From contig JAEWZH010000017.1 in assembly GCA_023395395.1 (NCBI GenBank), forward strand, positions 1 through 64,000: 64,000 nt of DNA, read 5' to 3'. Made by a program: the position numbers and the translations under genes. This DNA comes from Bacteroidota bacterium. Its GTDB lineage: Bacteria > Bacteroidota > Bacteroidia > Bacteroidales > Porphyromonadaceae. Below are positions 16,289-25,744 of this stretch, one piece after another. The notes under the pieces were generated by a model. It was not told the origin of the DNA. It was given only the letters and a program-made list of their open reading frames with translations, and did not search any database. How positions within the stretch are numbered: position 1 is the stretch's first letter; every line of letters starts with the position of its first letter.

Positions 16289-19258
16289 ATGCAAAACAAA
16301 GGTTTAGTGAAGTGGACTGCCATTATCCTTGCCATTGTTTGTGGTTATTACCTCTCATTTTCATTGGTGTCGGGGTACTACCAGAACAAGGCAAAGGAGT
16401 ATGCGCAGGGCGATGTGAATAAAGAGATTCGTTATCTCGATTCACTCTCTATGCAGAAGGTGTGGTTGGGCAGTACACTCCAAGAAGTACGCGAGAAAGA
16501 GTTGGGGCTTGGTCTCGACCTTAAGGGTGGTATGACAGTGATTTTGGAGCTCAATGCTGCAGATGTGTTGGAGACCCTCTCAGGCAATAGCCAAGATCCT
16601 ACATTTAGAGCAGCACTCGAGTCAGCTATTGCACAGCAAGAGCGCAGTCAAAAAGACTTCATAACGCTCTTTGTGGACGAATTTCACGCTAAAGACCCTG
16701 GGGCTCGCCTATCAGCTGTTTTTGGCACGCTTGCCTTGAAGGATAAGATTACCACAAGTAGCAGCGATGCCGATGTAGAAGATGTACTACGTTCGGAGCT
16801 AGCTACAGCGATTGAAAGTTCACACAAGGTTCTTCGCAATCGTATCGACCGCTTTGGAGTGGTAGCTCCTAATATCCAGAAGCTAGAGGGTGGCAATCGC
16901 ATACTCGTGGAGCTCCCCGGTGTAAAGGAACCGGAGCGTGTACGCAAACTACTCCAAGGAAGTGCTAACCTGGAGTTTTGGGAGTGCTATATGCTTCCGG
17001 AGATTTGGTCCGACCTACAGCGTGCTGATCAGGTGATCGCTCAACTGGGCAATGTGGCACAAGTAGAGGCAGAAGCTACTCCTACAGCTGTATCTGATAG
17101 CATTGCTACTGATAGTGTTGCCACTGCTACCGATGCACTCAGTGCTCTTGCAAGTGAGGCACCTCTTACAGAGGCTACTGCTTCTACTCAGGGTGCAGTA
17201 CAGTCGCTATTCAGCCTACTCACTCCTAACATCTACGATGGTCAGCTAGCTCCTACTGCAATAGTGGGTATGGCACACGCATCTGATATCGACAAGATCG
17301 ACTCTCTCCTCAATCTTCCACGTGTCAAGGAAGTACTTCCACGCAATCTACAGTTGAAGTGGGGTGTAAAGGAGATGCAGCCTGGGTCTAAGATTTTCCA
17401 GCTGTTTGCGATTAAAAGCACACGCCGCGATGGTATGCCAGTGCTTGGCGGTGAGGTGGTTACCAATGCCAAGAGTGACATCGACAATACTCTAGGACGT
17501 CAGGAGCCAATAGTATCAATGTCGATGAATAATGAGGGAGCACGTGAGTGGGCAAGAATCACCAAGGAGAATATTGGTCGTCCTATTGCAATTGTCCTAG
17601 ACGATGTCGTCTACTCTGCTCCTAATGTCAATACCGAGATTCCTAATGGTCAGTCACAAATCAGTGGCAACTTCACTGTCCAAGAGGCTGACGACTTAGC
17701 CAATACCCTCAACTCTGGTAAGATGGCGGCATCTGTACGTATCGTGCAGGAGGATGTCGTGGGGCCATCCCTAGGTCAGGAGGCGATTTCAGCCGGACTT
17801 ATCAGTTTCGTGGTAGCGCTAGTGCTACTGATGATCTACATGATTATGATGTATGGTCTATTGCCGGGTTTGGTAGTGGATGCCGCACTCATTATCAACT
17901 TCTTCTTCACCATCGGTATCCTAGCATCGCTTCATGCTGTACTTACCCTTGCCGGTATTGCAGGTATGGTACTTACGCTTGGAATGGCCGTGGATGCCAA
18001 CGTACTTATCTTTGAGCGCATCAAGGAAGAGCTCGCTCAGGGCAAGTCGATGATTAAGGCTATTGAAGATGGTTATGGCAATGCCTTCTCAGCCATTATC
18101 GACTCCAATGTGACGACAATCCTAACGGGTATTATCCTTTATTACTTTGGTTCAGGTCCTATTCGTGGATTTGCCACCACGTTGATTGTCGGTCTTATCT
18201 GCTCATTCCTCACCGCAGTATTCCTCACCCGTATCTTCTTTGAGAGGAGAGCGCTTAAGGGCAAGATGGATCATGTCACCTTTACCACTCCATTCTCTAA
18301 AAACTTCTTGGTCAATCCATCTGTGAAGTTTATCGAGAAGAGCAAGGTTGGTATTGGCATCGCTACAGCTGTCCTAATTGCAGGAGGTACTGCATTTGGC
18401 GTATGGGGGCTCAATAGTGGTATCGACTTCACTGGAGGTCGCAACTATGTTGTCAAGTTTGATCAACCGGTGAGCACCGGTGAGGTAGCTAGTCTAGTAG
18501 GCGCGAAACTCGATGGTCAAGTCAATGTCATTACTATCTCCACAGCCGAGCAGGTGCGTATCTCTACCAACTATAAGATTGAGACCAATACACCTGAGGT
18601 GGACGCAGAGGTAGAGACCCTCATCTATGAGAGCTTGAAGCCACTTCTAGGCGAAGGGGTTACCTTTGACCAGTTTACAGGAGACTATATCCAGAGCTCA
18701 CAAAAGGTAGGTGCAAGTATGGCGGATGACATCAAGACCGGTGCCATCATCGCAGTCATCCTATCGCTTATCGTGATGGCGCTCTATATCCTCATTAGAT
18801 TTAGGGACGTGGCATTCTCTGTAGGTGCATTTGCATCTGTTACCTTTACTACACTTGCGATTATTGCATTCTACGCTCTACTTTGGAAGGTGATGCCATT
18901 CTCGATGGAGGTAGACCAAACCTTTATAGCGGCGGTGCTTGCAATCATTGGATATGCGATGAATGATACCATCGTGGTGTTTGACCGTATCCGTGAAAAT
19001 CTCAAGCTCTTCCCAAATAGGAATCGTAAAGAGCTATTCAACTATGCGTTGAACAGTACACTTGCTCGCACATTCAACACGAGCTTCAGTACCCTTTTGG
19101 TAGTGCTCATCATCTTCTTCTTTGGTGGCGCCAGCATCAGGAGCTTTACATTTGCTATGATTCTCGGTGTGGTATTTGGCACTTATGCTACGCTGTTTGT
19201 GGCTACGCCAATTGCTTACTATATCAATAATAGGAAGTTCATCAAGGAGAAGAAATAA
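16289..19258 (+). CDS. secDF: Fused protein translocase subunit SecDF
   Basis: A 989-residue fusion of SecD and SecF, the proton-driven membrane factor that pulls proteins through SecYEG. The SecD half has the N-terminal membrane segment, GLDLKGGM near 73-80, a periplasmic domain and the TM block with GMAVDANVLIFERIKEE. The SecF half starts around residue 675 with FLVNPSVKFIEKSK, has GIDFTGGRNYVVKF near 712, and ends with a TM block containing IGYAMNDTIVVFDRIREN. Such fusions are usual in Bacteroidetes. An Ala/Ser/Thr-rich low-complexity insert (about residues 257-305) lies inside the periplasmic region. Own promoter, leader hairpin and terminator. Confidence 0.95.
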   Translation: MQNKGLVKWTAIILAIVCGYYLSFSLVSGYYQNKAKEYAQGDVNKEIRYLDSLSMQKVWLGSTLQEVREKELGLGLDLKGGMTVILELNAADVLETLSGNSQDPTFRAALESAIAQQERSQKDFITLFVDEFHAKDPGARLSAVFGTLALKDKITTSSSDADVEDVLRSELATAIESSHKVLRNRIDRFGVVAPNIQKLEGGNRILVELPGVKEPERVRKLLQGSANLEFWECYMLPEIWSDLQRADQVIAQLGNVAQVEAEATPTAVSDSIATDSVATATDALSALASEAPLTEATASTQGAVQSLFSLLTPNIYDGQLAPTAIVGMAHASDIDKIDSLLNLPRVKEVLPRNLQLKWGVKEMQPGSKIFQLFAIKSTRRDGMPVLGGEVVTNAKSDIDNTLGRQEPIVSMSMNNEGAREWARITKENIGRPIAIVLDDVVYSAPNVNTEIPNGQSQISGNFTVQEADDLANTLNSGKMAASVRIVQEDVVGPSLGQEAISAGLISFVVALVLLMIYMIMMYGLLPGLVVDAALIINFFFTIGILASLHAVLTLAGIAGMVLTLGMAVDANVLIFERIKEELAQGKSMIKAIEDGYGNAFSAIIDSNVTTILTGIILYYFGSGPIRGFATTLIVGLICSFLTAVFLTRIFFERRALKGKMDHVTFTTPFSKNFLVNPSVKFIEKSKVGIGIATAVLIAGGTAFGVWGLNSGIDFTGGRNYVVKFDQPVSTGEVASLVGAKLDGQVNVITISTAEQVRISTNYKIETNTPEVDAEVETLIYESLKPLLGEGVTFDQFTGDYIQSSQKVGASMADDIKTGAIIAVILSLIVMALYILIRFRDVAFSVGAFASVTFTTLAIIAFYALLWKVMPFSMEVDQTFIAAVLAIIGYAMNDTIVVFDRIRENLKLFPNRNRKELFNYALNSTLARTFNTSFSTLLVVLIIFFFGGASIRSFTFAMILGVVFGTYATLFVATPIAYYINNRKFIKEKK

Positions 19259-19283
19259 TCAAATCCAAGAGCTTCGCTAATAG

Positions 19284-19329
19284 AATGGCTAGGCTGTGAC
19301 GAGTGGTCACAACCTAGCCATTTCCTTTT
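19284..19329 (+). terminator. secDF terminator
   Basis: AATGGCTAGG (19284-19293) pairs with CCTAGCCATT (19313-19322), with an inner GTGAC/GTCAC stem, followed by TCCTTTT. The T-run overlaps the -33 element of the next promoter. Confidence 0.8.
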
Positions 19330-19358
19330 GTTTCTGAGTGATAAAGTTGGTATCTTTG
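19327..19358 (+). promoter_or_regulatory. Glycogen phosphorylase promoter
   Basis: TTTG (19327-19330), 20 bp, TATCTTTG (19351-19358): a perfect Bacteroidetes promoter, with the start expected near 19365 and a leader of about 35 nt. Confidence 0.8.
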
Positions 19359-19399
19359 TGTGTTCAAAAAGAAAGATAGAATAATAAGTAAGAAAGATT

Positions 19400-21970
19400 A
19401 TGATTCAAAATAAAAGGCACAATCTACCGGTGTGGAATGATGTGTACACACACGCCAAGTTGCCAGCAAAACTATCAAAACTCGAAGATCTGTCACGCAA
19501 TATTTGGTGGGTGTGGAGCAGTGAGGTACGCAAGATATTTGCAGACATCGACCGCGATAGATGGGAAGCGACTCAAGGTAATCCTATAGAGATGCTGAAT
19601 AGCCTTGCCAGTAAGCAACAAGACGAACTAATGGCAGATGAAACCTTCATGGCAAGAGTCGATCGCGCTTACCAACATTTTCAAGAATACCTAGCTCAGC
19701 CCCTACGTAGTGATGTCCCAAGTGTCGCCTATTTCAGTATGGAATACGGGCTCTCCAATATCCTCAAGATTTACTCCGGCGGACTTGGCGTATTGGCAGG
19801 AGATTATCTCAAGGAGGCTAGCGACTCACGAGTAGATATGGTGGGGGTAGGCTTCCTATACAAGTTTGGCTACTTTGACCAAGTGATTGCTTCGGATGGT
19901 CAGCAGGTAGCCCAATACAAGCAGAATGAGTTCAATAAGATTCCAGTGACTCAGGTATGCAACCCCAATGGCTCGCCGATGACCCTTGAAGTCCCTTTTA
20001 AGGATCATATCGTCTATGCTTATGTATGGCGCGTAGATGTAGGGCGTATTCCCCTCTACTTGATGGATACCGACCACCCTCAGAATAGCGATTGGGACAA
20101 GCCCATCACCAGCCAGCTCTATGGTGGTGATTGGGAAAACCGTATGAAGCAGGAGTATCTCCTCGGGATTGGTGGTATCCAGATGCTGGAACAACTGGGC
20201 ATCAAAAAGGATGTCTACCACTGCAACGAAGGTCATGCTGCGTTTATCAACATTGAGCGCATCGCACATCTTGTAGCGGATGGTATGGACTTCGATCACG
20301 CCTTAGAGATTGTCCGTGCTTCAAGCCTCTATACAGTCCATACGCCTGTCCCGGCAGGGCACGACTACTTCGATGAGGGGTTGTTCACCAAGTATATGGA
20401 GCACTATGCAGAGAAACTCGGAATTTCTTTTCAAGAATTAATAGATCTGGGCAGAGAAAATCCCGGGAGTCATGACAAGTTCTCTATGAGTACTCTCGCA
20501 TTGAATACCGCTCAGGAAGCCAACGGAGTGAGCTGGCTACATGGCAAAGTATCACAGAAGATGTTTGCCCCTGTATGGAAGGGCTATTTTCCTGAGGAGC
20601 TACACGTAGGGTATGTGACCAATGGTGTACACTTTCCCTCTTGGACAGCAGTGGAATGGAATCCTTTGTACAAGAAGTACATCTCTGAAAATATCCTAGA
20701 GGATCAAGCAGACGAACGTATTCTTTCCAAGATACAAGAGGTGCCTGACAGAGAGATCTGGGAGATGCGCAAGGAGATGAAAGATCGTCTGATACGTTAC
20801 TTAAGGGCGAGCTACCAAGCAAGTCTCTCCAAGACCGACAATGACCCATCATTCACCTTTGATATACTTGATGCGTTAGATCCCAATGCACTATTGATCG
20901 GATTTGGTCGTCGTTTTGCCACCTACAAGCGCGCACATCTCCTCTTTACCGACCTAGAGCGTCTAGCGGAGATTGTCAATAACGAAGAGCATCCAGTACA
21001 ATTTATCTACACTGGTAAGGCTCACCCTGCCGACGGTGGAGGTCAAGGGTTGATAAAGAGTATCATTGAAATCTCCCGTATGCCACAGTTTCAGGGCAAG
21101 ATTCTTTTCTTGGAAAACTACGACATTCGTGTGGCACGCCGTCTGATAGCAGGTGTAGATGTATGGCTCAATACCCCTACCCGTCCGCTTGAAGCATCAG
21201 GCACATCAGGGATGAAGGCATTGATGAATGGAGTTCTCAACTTCTCGGTACTCGATGGCTGGTGGTACGAAGGTTATGTCCCAGGTGGCGGTTGGGCTCT
21301 GACAGACAAGCGCACCTATACCGACCAAGGGCTTCAAGATAAGCTCGATGCAGTGACCATCTATAAAATCCTTGAGGACGAGATTATCCCTTTATTCTAC
21401 GATCGCACTAAAAATAGCGAGTTTTCTGTAGGGTGGATACAGATGATTAAGGTATCTATGTCTGAGATACTGCCCCATTTCACCATGCGTAGGATGATCA
21501 ACGATTATATCGAGCGTTTCTACCGCCCATTGGCTCACCGCTCCAAGATACTAGGAGCCGACAACTACGCAGCTGTAAATCGACTCGTAGACTGGAAACG
21601 TAGCGTAGCTCGAGATTGGGACAAGATAGAAACCATTGAAGTGAAGAGCTCCAAAGATTTTAGCAACCGTAATTTTGAGGTCGGAGAGCATTTTTCGTCT
21701 ACCATCGTACTGGATATGCACGAGCTCGAGACCGACTTGAAAGTGGAGCTAGTGGTAATCGAGGTGGATGCTCATACCAGCGAGACCAAGCATATCGCCA
21801 ACTACGAATACAAGCTCATCGGCACCGAGGGCACTCGCCGCACTTATTTGCTAGAAAAAGAGATTGACAATCCTGGCAATCAAAAACTAGCCATCCGTGT
21901 TGCCCCCACACATGAGCTCCTTGCCCATCCAATGGACTTTGCATACGTTTCCTGGATTTCTCTTTTCTGA
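19400..21970 (+). CDS. glgP: Glycogen/alpha-glucan phosphorylase (GT35)
   Basis: An 856-residue alpha-glucan phosphorylase that releases glucose-1-phosphate from storage glucan with PLP as cofactor. The N-terminal DUF3417-type segment (NIWWVWSSEVRKIF) marks the shorter Thermotoga-like subfamily. The catalytic core shows YFSMEYGLSNILKIYSGGLG, HCNEGHAAF, GFGRRFATYKRAHL and the PLP-lysine block EASGTSGMKALMNG near residue 605. After the core, about 120 residues form a beta-rich C-terminal extension of unknown role. Cytoplasmic. It is a single gene with its own promoter and a strong terminator at 21991-22030. Confidence 0.93.
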   Translation: MIQNKRHNLPVWNDVYTHAKLPAKLSKLEDLSRNIWWVWSSEVRKIFADIDRDRWEATQGNPIEMLNSLASKQQDELMADETFMARVDRAYQHFQEYLAQPLRSDVPSVAYFSMEYGLSNILKIYSGGLGVLAGDYLKEASDSRVDMVGVGFLYKFGYFDQVIASDGQQVAQYKQNEFNKIPVTQVCNPNGSPMTLEVPFKDHIVYAYVWRVDVGRIPLYLMDTDHPQNSDWDKPITSQLYGGDWENRMKQEYLLGIGGIQMLEQLGIKKDVYHCNEGHAAFINIERIAHLVADGMDFDHALEIVRASSLYTVHTPVPAGHDYFDEGLFTKYMEHYAEKLGISFQELIDLGRENPGSHDKFSMSTLALNTAQEANGVSWLHGKVSQKMFAPVWKGYFPEELHVGYVTNGVHFPSWTAVEWNPLYKKYISENILEDQADERILSKIQEVPDREIWEMRKEMKDRLIRYLRASYQASLSKTDNDPSFTFDILDALDPNALLIGFGRRFATYKRAHLLFTDLERLAEIVNNEEHPVQFIYTGKAHPADGGGQGLIKSIIEISRMPQFQGKILFLENYDIRVARRLIAGVDVWLNTPTRPLEASGTSGMKALMNGVLNFSVLDGWWYEGYVPGGGWALTDKRTYTDQGLQDKLDAVTIYKILEDEIIPLFYDRTKNSEFSVGWIQMIKVSMSEILPHFTMRRMINDYIERFYRPLAHRSKILGADNYAAVNRLVDWKRSVARDWDKIETIEVKSSKDFSNRNFEVGEHFSSTIVLDMHELETDLKVELVVIEVDAHTSETKHIANYEYKLIGTEGTRRTYLLEKEIDNPGNQKLAIRVAPTHELLAHPMDFAYVSWISLF

Positions 21971-21990
21971 GAGAGATGCCCGGCAAATTA

Positions 21991-22030
21991 AGAGCGGGAA
22001 GTGACTTGGTGTCGCTTCCCGCTCTTTTTG
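21991..22030 (+). terminator. Glycogen phosphorylase terminator
   Basis: AGAGCGGGAAGTGAC (21991-22005) pairs with GTCGCTTCCCGCTCT (22011-22025, one G-T pair), followed by TTTTTG. Confidence 0.88.
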
Positions 22031-22138
22031 TTAATATCAACAAGAAAGTTTCTACGAGCAAGTATATTCACGAAAATATTTAGTATCTTGTCGGTAATTA
22101 TGAAAGAAGGAACAATAACTCTATATTAGGAAGAAAGT

Positions 22139-24124
22139 ATGAGACACGGATTGAGCAATATGATTGCTCTTACACAGATAGAGGAGAGGCTGTACAAGCC
22201 ACTCAACGCATACGAACAGGGTATTCTCACCACTTACGAGCGTATGCCTGTAAATATTTTTCCCACACCAGATGAGGCATCGAGAGTGGTAGCCAATAGT
22301 ATCGCATTAGAAATCAAGGCAAAATCAACACAAGGCAAACCATTTGTACTGGTGCTATCTGGTGGCACAAGCCCTGAACCGCTCTACAAAGCACTCATTC
22401 AGCTCCACGAGGAGAGTGGGATTAGTTTTGCCAATGTGCACATCTTTCCGATGTACGAGTTTGTGCCCCTCCCAAGTGGGAATAGTGGTGTATCAGCCCA
22501 GATAGCGGAGCATTTTGCTAAGAAAGTAAACCTCCCCGCCCATCAATTGCATGGGCTCAATCCTCAACTCAGCACTGAGAATATTGGGGATGCCATCCGA
22601 GAGTTTGACAAAGCAATTGCCGATCTTGGTGGTGTTGATTTACTCGTCACGGGGATTGGTCGTAGAGCCAGTGTAGGTATCAATGCTCCTGGTTCGATAT
22701 TTTCACAGGGGACACACCTCTCAGTGCTGGACGCTACCTCTACTCAAGAGGCCATCAGCACTTTCAACACCAAGGAAAACGTACCTCCTACTGCTGTCAC
22801 CTTAGGTTTCAAGAGCTTAGGGGAGGCGAGGAAAGTAATCCTCTTGGCTTGGGGCGAATCCAAAGCAGAGGTACTCCGCAAGACAGTAGAGGAACGTATC
22901 TCAGACAATGTTCCTGCCTCCTTTTTCCAATCTCACAGCGACGTACAGGTCTACAGCGATTTACAGGCAGCTGGTTTGCTGACACGCATCAACCATCCTT
23001 GGAAAGTTACCTCAGTCAATTGGACGCCCAAGATGGTACGCCGTGCCATCGTATGGCTATGCCAAGAGACGGGCAAACCAATTCTCAAGCTGACCAATCA
23101 AGACTACTCCGACCACCAATTGGGAGAATTGCTCACAGTATATGGCTCGGCTTACGATGTCAATATCAAGGTATTCAACGACATTCAGCACACTATCACT
23201 GGCTGGCCGGGAGGCAAACCCAATGCCGATGATACCAATCGTCCCGAACGAGCCATTCCGGAGCGGAAGCGTGTATTGATTTTCAGTCCTCACCCTGATG
23301 ATGATGTCATCTCTATGGGTGGTACATTCCGTCGCCTCGTAGTCCAAAATCACGATGTACATGTCGCCTATCAGACTTCAGGCAATATCGCAGTGGGAGA
23401 CGAAGAGGTGATTCGCTACCTCTCCTTCCTACGCAATACCGCTGAGCATCTGGGGATGAAGGATAGCGAACTATACAAGCATGCTGTAGAGCTACGTCAC
23501 TTCCTCCTCCACGAAAAGACTGAGGGCTCTATCGAAACCCCAGAAGTGCGCTACTTCAAGGGCAATATCCGAGTAGAAGAGGCTCGTACCGCATCTCGCT
23601 TTGTAGGACTAGAGGACGACCATATCCACTTCCTCAACCTCCCATTTTACGAGACGGGCGGCATCAAGAAAAACCCTCCTACACAGGCAGATGTAGACAT
23701 TACCATCAAGCTCCTACAGGAGATCAAGCCACACCAAATCTTTGTGGCAGGCGACCTTGCCGACCCACACGGCACCCACAAAGTATGCCTAGACGTAGCA
23801 CTCGCTGCTATCGACCAACTCAAGGAAGAAGCGTGGATGCAAGAGTGCTGGATATGGATGTATCGTGGCGCTTGGGCAGAGTGGGAGATCGACCACATAG
23901 AGATGGCTGTACCAATGAGCCCTGAGGAACTTCGCTTCAAGCGCAATAGCATCCTCAAGCATCAGTCTCAGATGGAGAGTGCCCCATTCCTCGGTGATGA
24001 CGAGCGCCTCTTCTGGCAACGCTCAGAGGATCGCAACCGTGCGACTGCAGAGCTCTATCAGAGTCTAGGGTTGGCTAGCTACGAAGCTATCGAGGCATTT
24101 GTTCGCTACCATCCAGTAGATTAA
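22139..24124 (+). CDS. NagB-like / PIG-L (LmbE) deacetylase fusion
   Basis: A 661-residue two-domain protein of a type recurring in Bacteroidales, usually annotated as glucosamine-6-phosphate deaminase. Residues about 40-290 have the NagB fold with the phosphate loop LSGGTSP (73-79). By alignment to E. coli NagB the catalytic positions are lost: D72 becomes Y106 (FPMYEF), D141 becomes R176, H143 becomes S178, and E148 becomes A183 (GIGRRASVGINAPGS). Residues about 375-600 form a zinc-dependent PIG-L-type deacetylase with an intact metal motif HPDDD (385-389) and DPHGTH (542-547). The likely activity is deacetylation of an amino-sugar derivative, with the N-terminal domain as a binding or sensing scaffold; this is inference. 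No signal peptide; monocistronic. Confidence 0.85.
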   Translation: MRHGLSNMIALTQIEERLYKPLNAYEQGILTTYERMPVNIFPTPDEASRVVANSIALEIKAKSTQGKPFVLVLSGGTSPEPLYKALIQLHEESGISFANVHIFPMYEFVPLPSGNSGVSAQIAEHFAKKVNLPAHQLHGLNPQLSTENIGDAIREFDKAIADLGGVDLLVTGIGRRASVGINAPGSIFSQGTHLSVLDATSTQEAISTFNTKENVPPTAVTLGFKSLGEARKVILLAWGESKAEVLRKTVEERISDNVPASFFQSHSDVQVYSDLQAAGLLTRINHPWKVTSVNWTPKMVRRAIVWLCQETGKPILKLTNQDYSDHQLGELLTVYGSAYDVNIKVFNDIQHTITGWPGGKPNADDTNRPERAIPERKRVLIFSPHPDDDVISMGGTFRRLVVQNHDVHVAYQTSGNIAVGDEEVIRYLSFLRNTAEHLGMKDSELYKHAVELRHFLLHEKTEGSIETPEVRYFKGNIRVEEARTASRFVGLEDDHIHFLNLPFYETGGIKKNPPTQADVDITIKLLQEIKPHQIFVAGDLADPHGTHKVCLDVALAAIDQLKEEAWMQECWIWMYRGAWAEWEIDHIEMAVPMSPEELRFKRNSILKHQSQMESAPFLGDDERLFWQRSEDRNRATAELYQSLGLASYEAIEAFVRYHPVD

Positions 24125-24160
24125 TCATTGCATCGTCTACATCAGACAAAATATAAACAT

Positions 24161-24196
24161 AGAGCCACCCTTAGAATTTTGTAAGGGTGGCTCTTT
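24161..24196. terminator. Terminator between convergent genes
   Basis: AGAGCCACCCTTA (24161-24173) pairs perfectly with 24182-24194. A short T-run follows on the plus strand and a T-rich stretch on the minus strand, so it may serve both the PIG-L fusion gene and the tolC-type gene. Confidence 0.75.
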
Positions 24197-24274
24197 GTGC
24201 AAGAAAATAGGGGAATTTCTGATAGATTACAATATCAAACTTAACATTAAAAGATCACAACACTCTTTTAAATC

Positions 24275-25732
24275 CTATTCAATGACAATGTCTCGCCCCC
24301 TCTGGTAATCGTAAAGCGTGAGCGAGCGTAGCTGATAAAAGTAATACCAGTAGAGGTACATCTCATTGATATAATTGGCTCGAGCTGTATCCTTAGAAAT
24401 CTGTGCATCAGCAAGGTCTAGGGTATTAATCTTACCTATCAGGAAGCTCTCCACTGAGGTATTGTACCGTTGCAAAGCTATCTCATCGGACGACTTGGCT
24501 ATCTCCATCTGCTTCGCTTGGTTATTGTAGTGCTCTACGAGGAGAAAGAGGTCTTGATTGAAGTCGATTTGCTGTTTCTTGACTTGTGCGAGTGCGACCT
24601 CACGATTACTCTCTGCGACCTTTACCTGTCCACGGCGTTTGCCCCAGTCTAGGAGAGGAATCCTGACTCCGACCTGCACCACCTGATTGTCGATAAGATT
24701 TTGGTAAGCTGGGCGAAATAGCTCATCTTGACCAGTATAACCAACCGAAGCAAATAGGTTGATCTGCCTGAGATTACCCTTGGCTTGCGCCACCTCATAG
24801 TCTGCCTCTAGCTGACGACGTCTTATCGTCTGTAGTAATGGATTATTCTGTGTGGCCTTCATCAGTACATCCTCGTAGGTGATAGCCGGGTAGTGCTCTG
24901 TATCCGGGACTATCGCCTCTACTTGAATATGCTCTCCAAGTCCAAGAAACGAGGTAAGAGCAAACATTGCCGAGCGGTGTTTGGAGCGCTGATCCGTGAG
25001 CTTACTTTCTGCATTGAGGGAAGAGAGGCGTAGCTGGAGGAGCTCGTTTTCGGATATCTGCCCCATCTCACGCCGAGCCTTGGCAATCTCATAAATACGA
25101 GCGGCATTGGCTTGGTTTTGCTCTGCAATCTTTAGGTTTTCCTGCGCCATCAATAGCGAAAAATATAGACCAATCGCTTTGAGCGTCACCTGCTCTACAT
25201 CTGCAAGATACTTGGCTTGTGCCTCCTTGTATCTGACTGGTTCAATCTTGCGTGCCCACTTGATATGGTTGGTGCCAAAGATGGGTTGCTCCAAAGTAAT
25301 GCCCACGGGAACACTCATAAACGAGGCCTTTTGCTTGGGCATATTGAGTGGATTGAGATACTGGAGTGAGGAGCTAAGGCGTACTTTACCACCCGTAAAC
25401 CAGATATTCTGTTCCACCGATAGCTCCCCCTTGAGCATCAAGGAATTGGTACGGACAAAGCTCTGGCTACCATCGGCATTTTGGTAGAGGTTATAGCTCC
25501 GTTGATAGTTAGGCAATGTCCCTGTCAGGGTCACCTCTGGGAGTAGTTCAGCCTTGTAGGTGCGGTAGCTCCAGTAGGCGCGCTGGTATTCGTTTTTTGC
25601 CACTTGAGCCTCTACGGAAGCTTCGTGGGCTTGCTCAATAGCTTGCCCGAGGGTGAGCACCTCTTGCCCAAAGGCAAGTGGTGCTACAGCCCAACAGAAC
25701 AAACAAACAATGAAAAAAAAGTTTTGTCTCAT
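24275..25732 (-). CDS. TolC-family outer membrane efflux protein
   Basis: A 485-residue outer-membrane channel with a signal peptide (cleavage likely after LAFG at about residue 22). Two long heptad-rich helical repeats typical of the OEP fold follow, for example LKIAEQNQANAARIYEIAKARREMGQISENELLQLRLS and its counterpart ending QRYNTSVESFLIGKINTLDLADAQIS. It would provide the exit duct for the export locus, joining the HlyD-family adaptor at 47800-49047. It is the last gene of the minus-strand run, 12 bp after permease B1. No second TolC homologue is present, so it probably serves all the permease pairs. Confidence 0.9.
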   Translation of the reverse strand: MRQNFFFIVCLFCWAVAPLAFGQEVLTLGQAIEQAHEASVEAQVAKNEYQRAYWSYRTYKAELLPEVTLTGTLPNYQRSYNLYQNADGSQSFVRTNSLMLKGELSVEQNIWFTGGKVRLSSSLQYLNPLNMPKQKASFMSVPVGITLEQPIFGTNHIKWARKIEPVRYKEAQAKYLADVEQVTLKAIGLYFSLLMAQENLKIAEQNQANAARIYEIAKARREMGQISENELLQLRLSSLNAESKLTDQRSKHRSAMFALTSFLGLGEHIQVEAIVPDTEHYPAITYEDVLMKATQNNPLLQTIRRRQLEADYEVAQAKGNLRQINLFASVGYTGQDELFRPAYQNLIDNQVVQVGVRIPLLDWGKRRGQVKVAESNREVALAQVKKQQIDFNQDLFLLVEHYNNQAKQMEIAKSSDEIALQRYNTSVESFLIGKINTLDLADAQISKDTARANYINEMYLYWYYFYQLRSLTLYDYQRGRDIVIE

Positions 25733-25744
25733 AGCTTTGTATTA

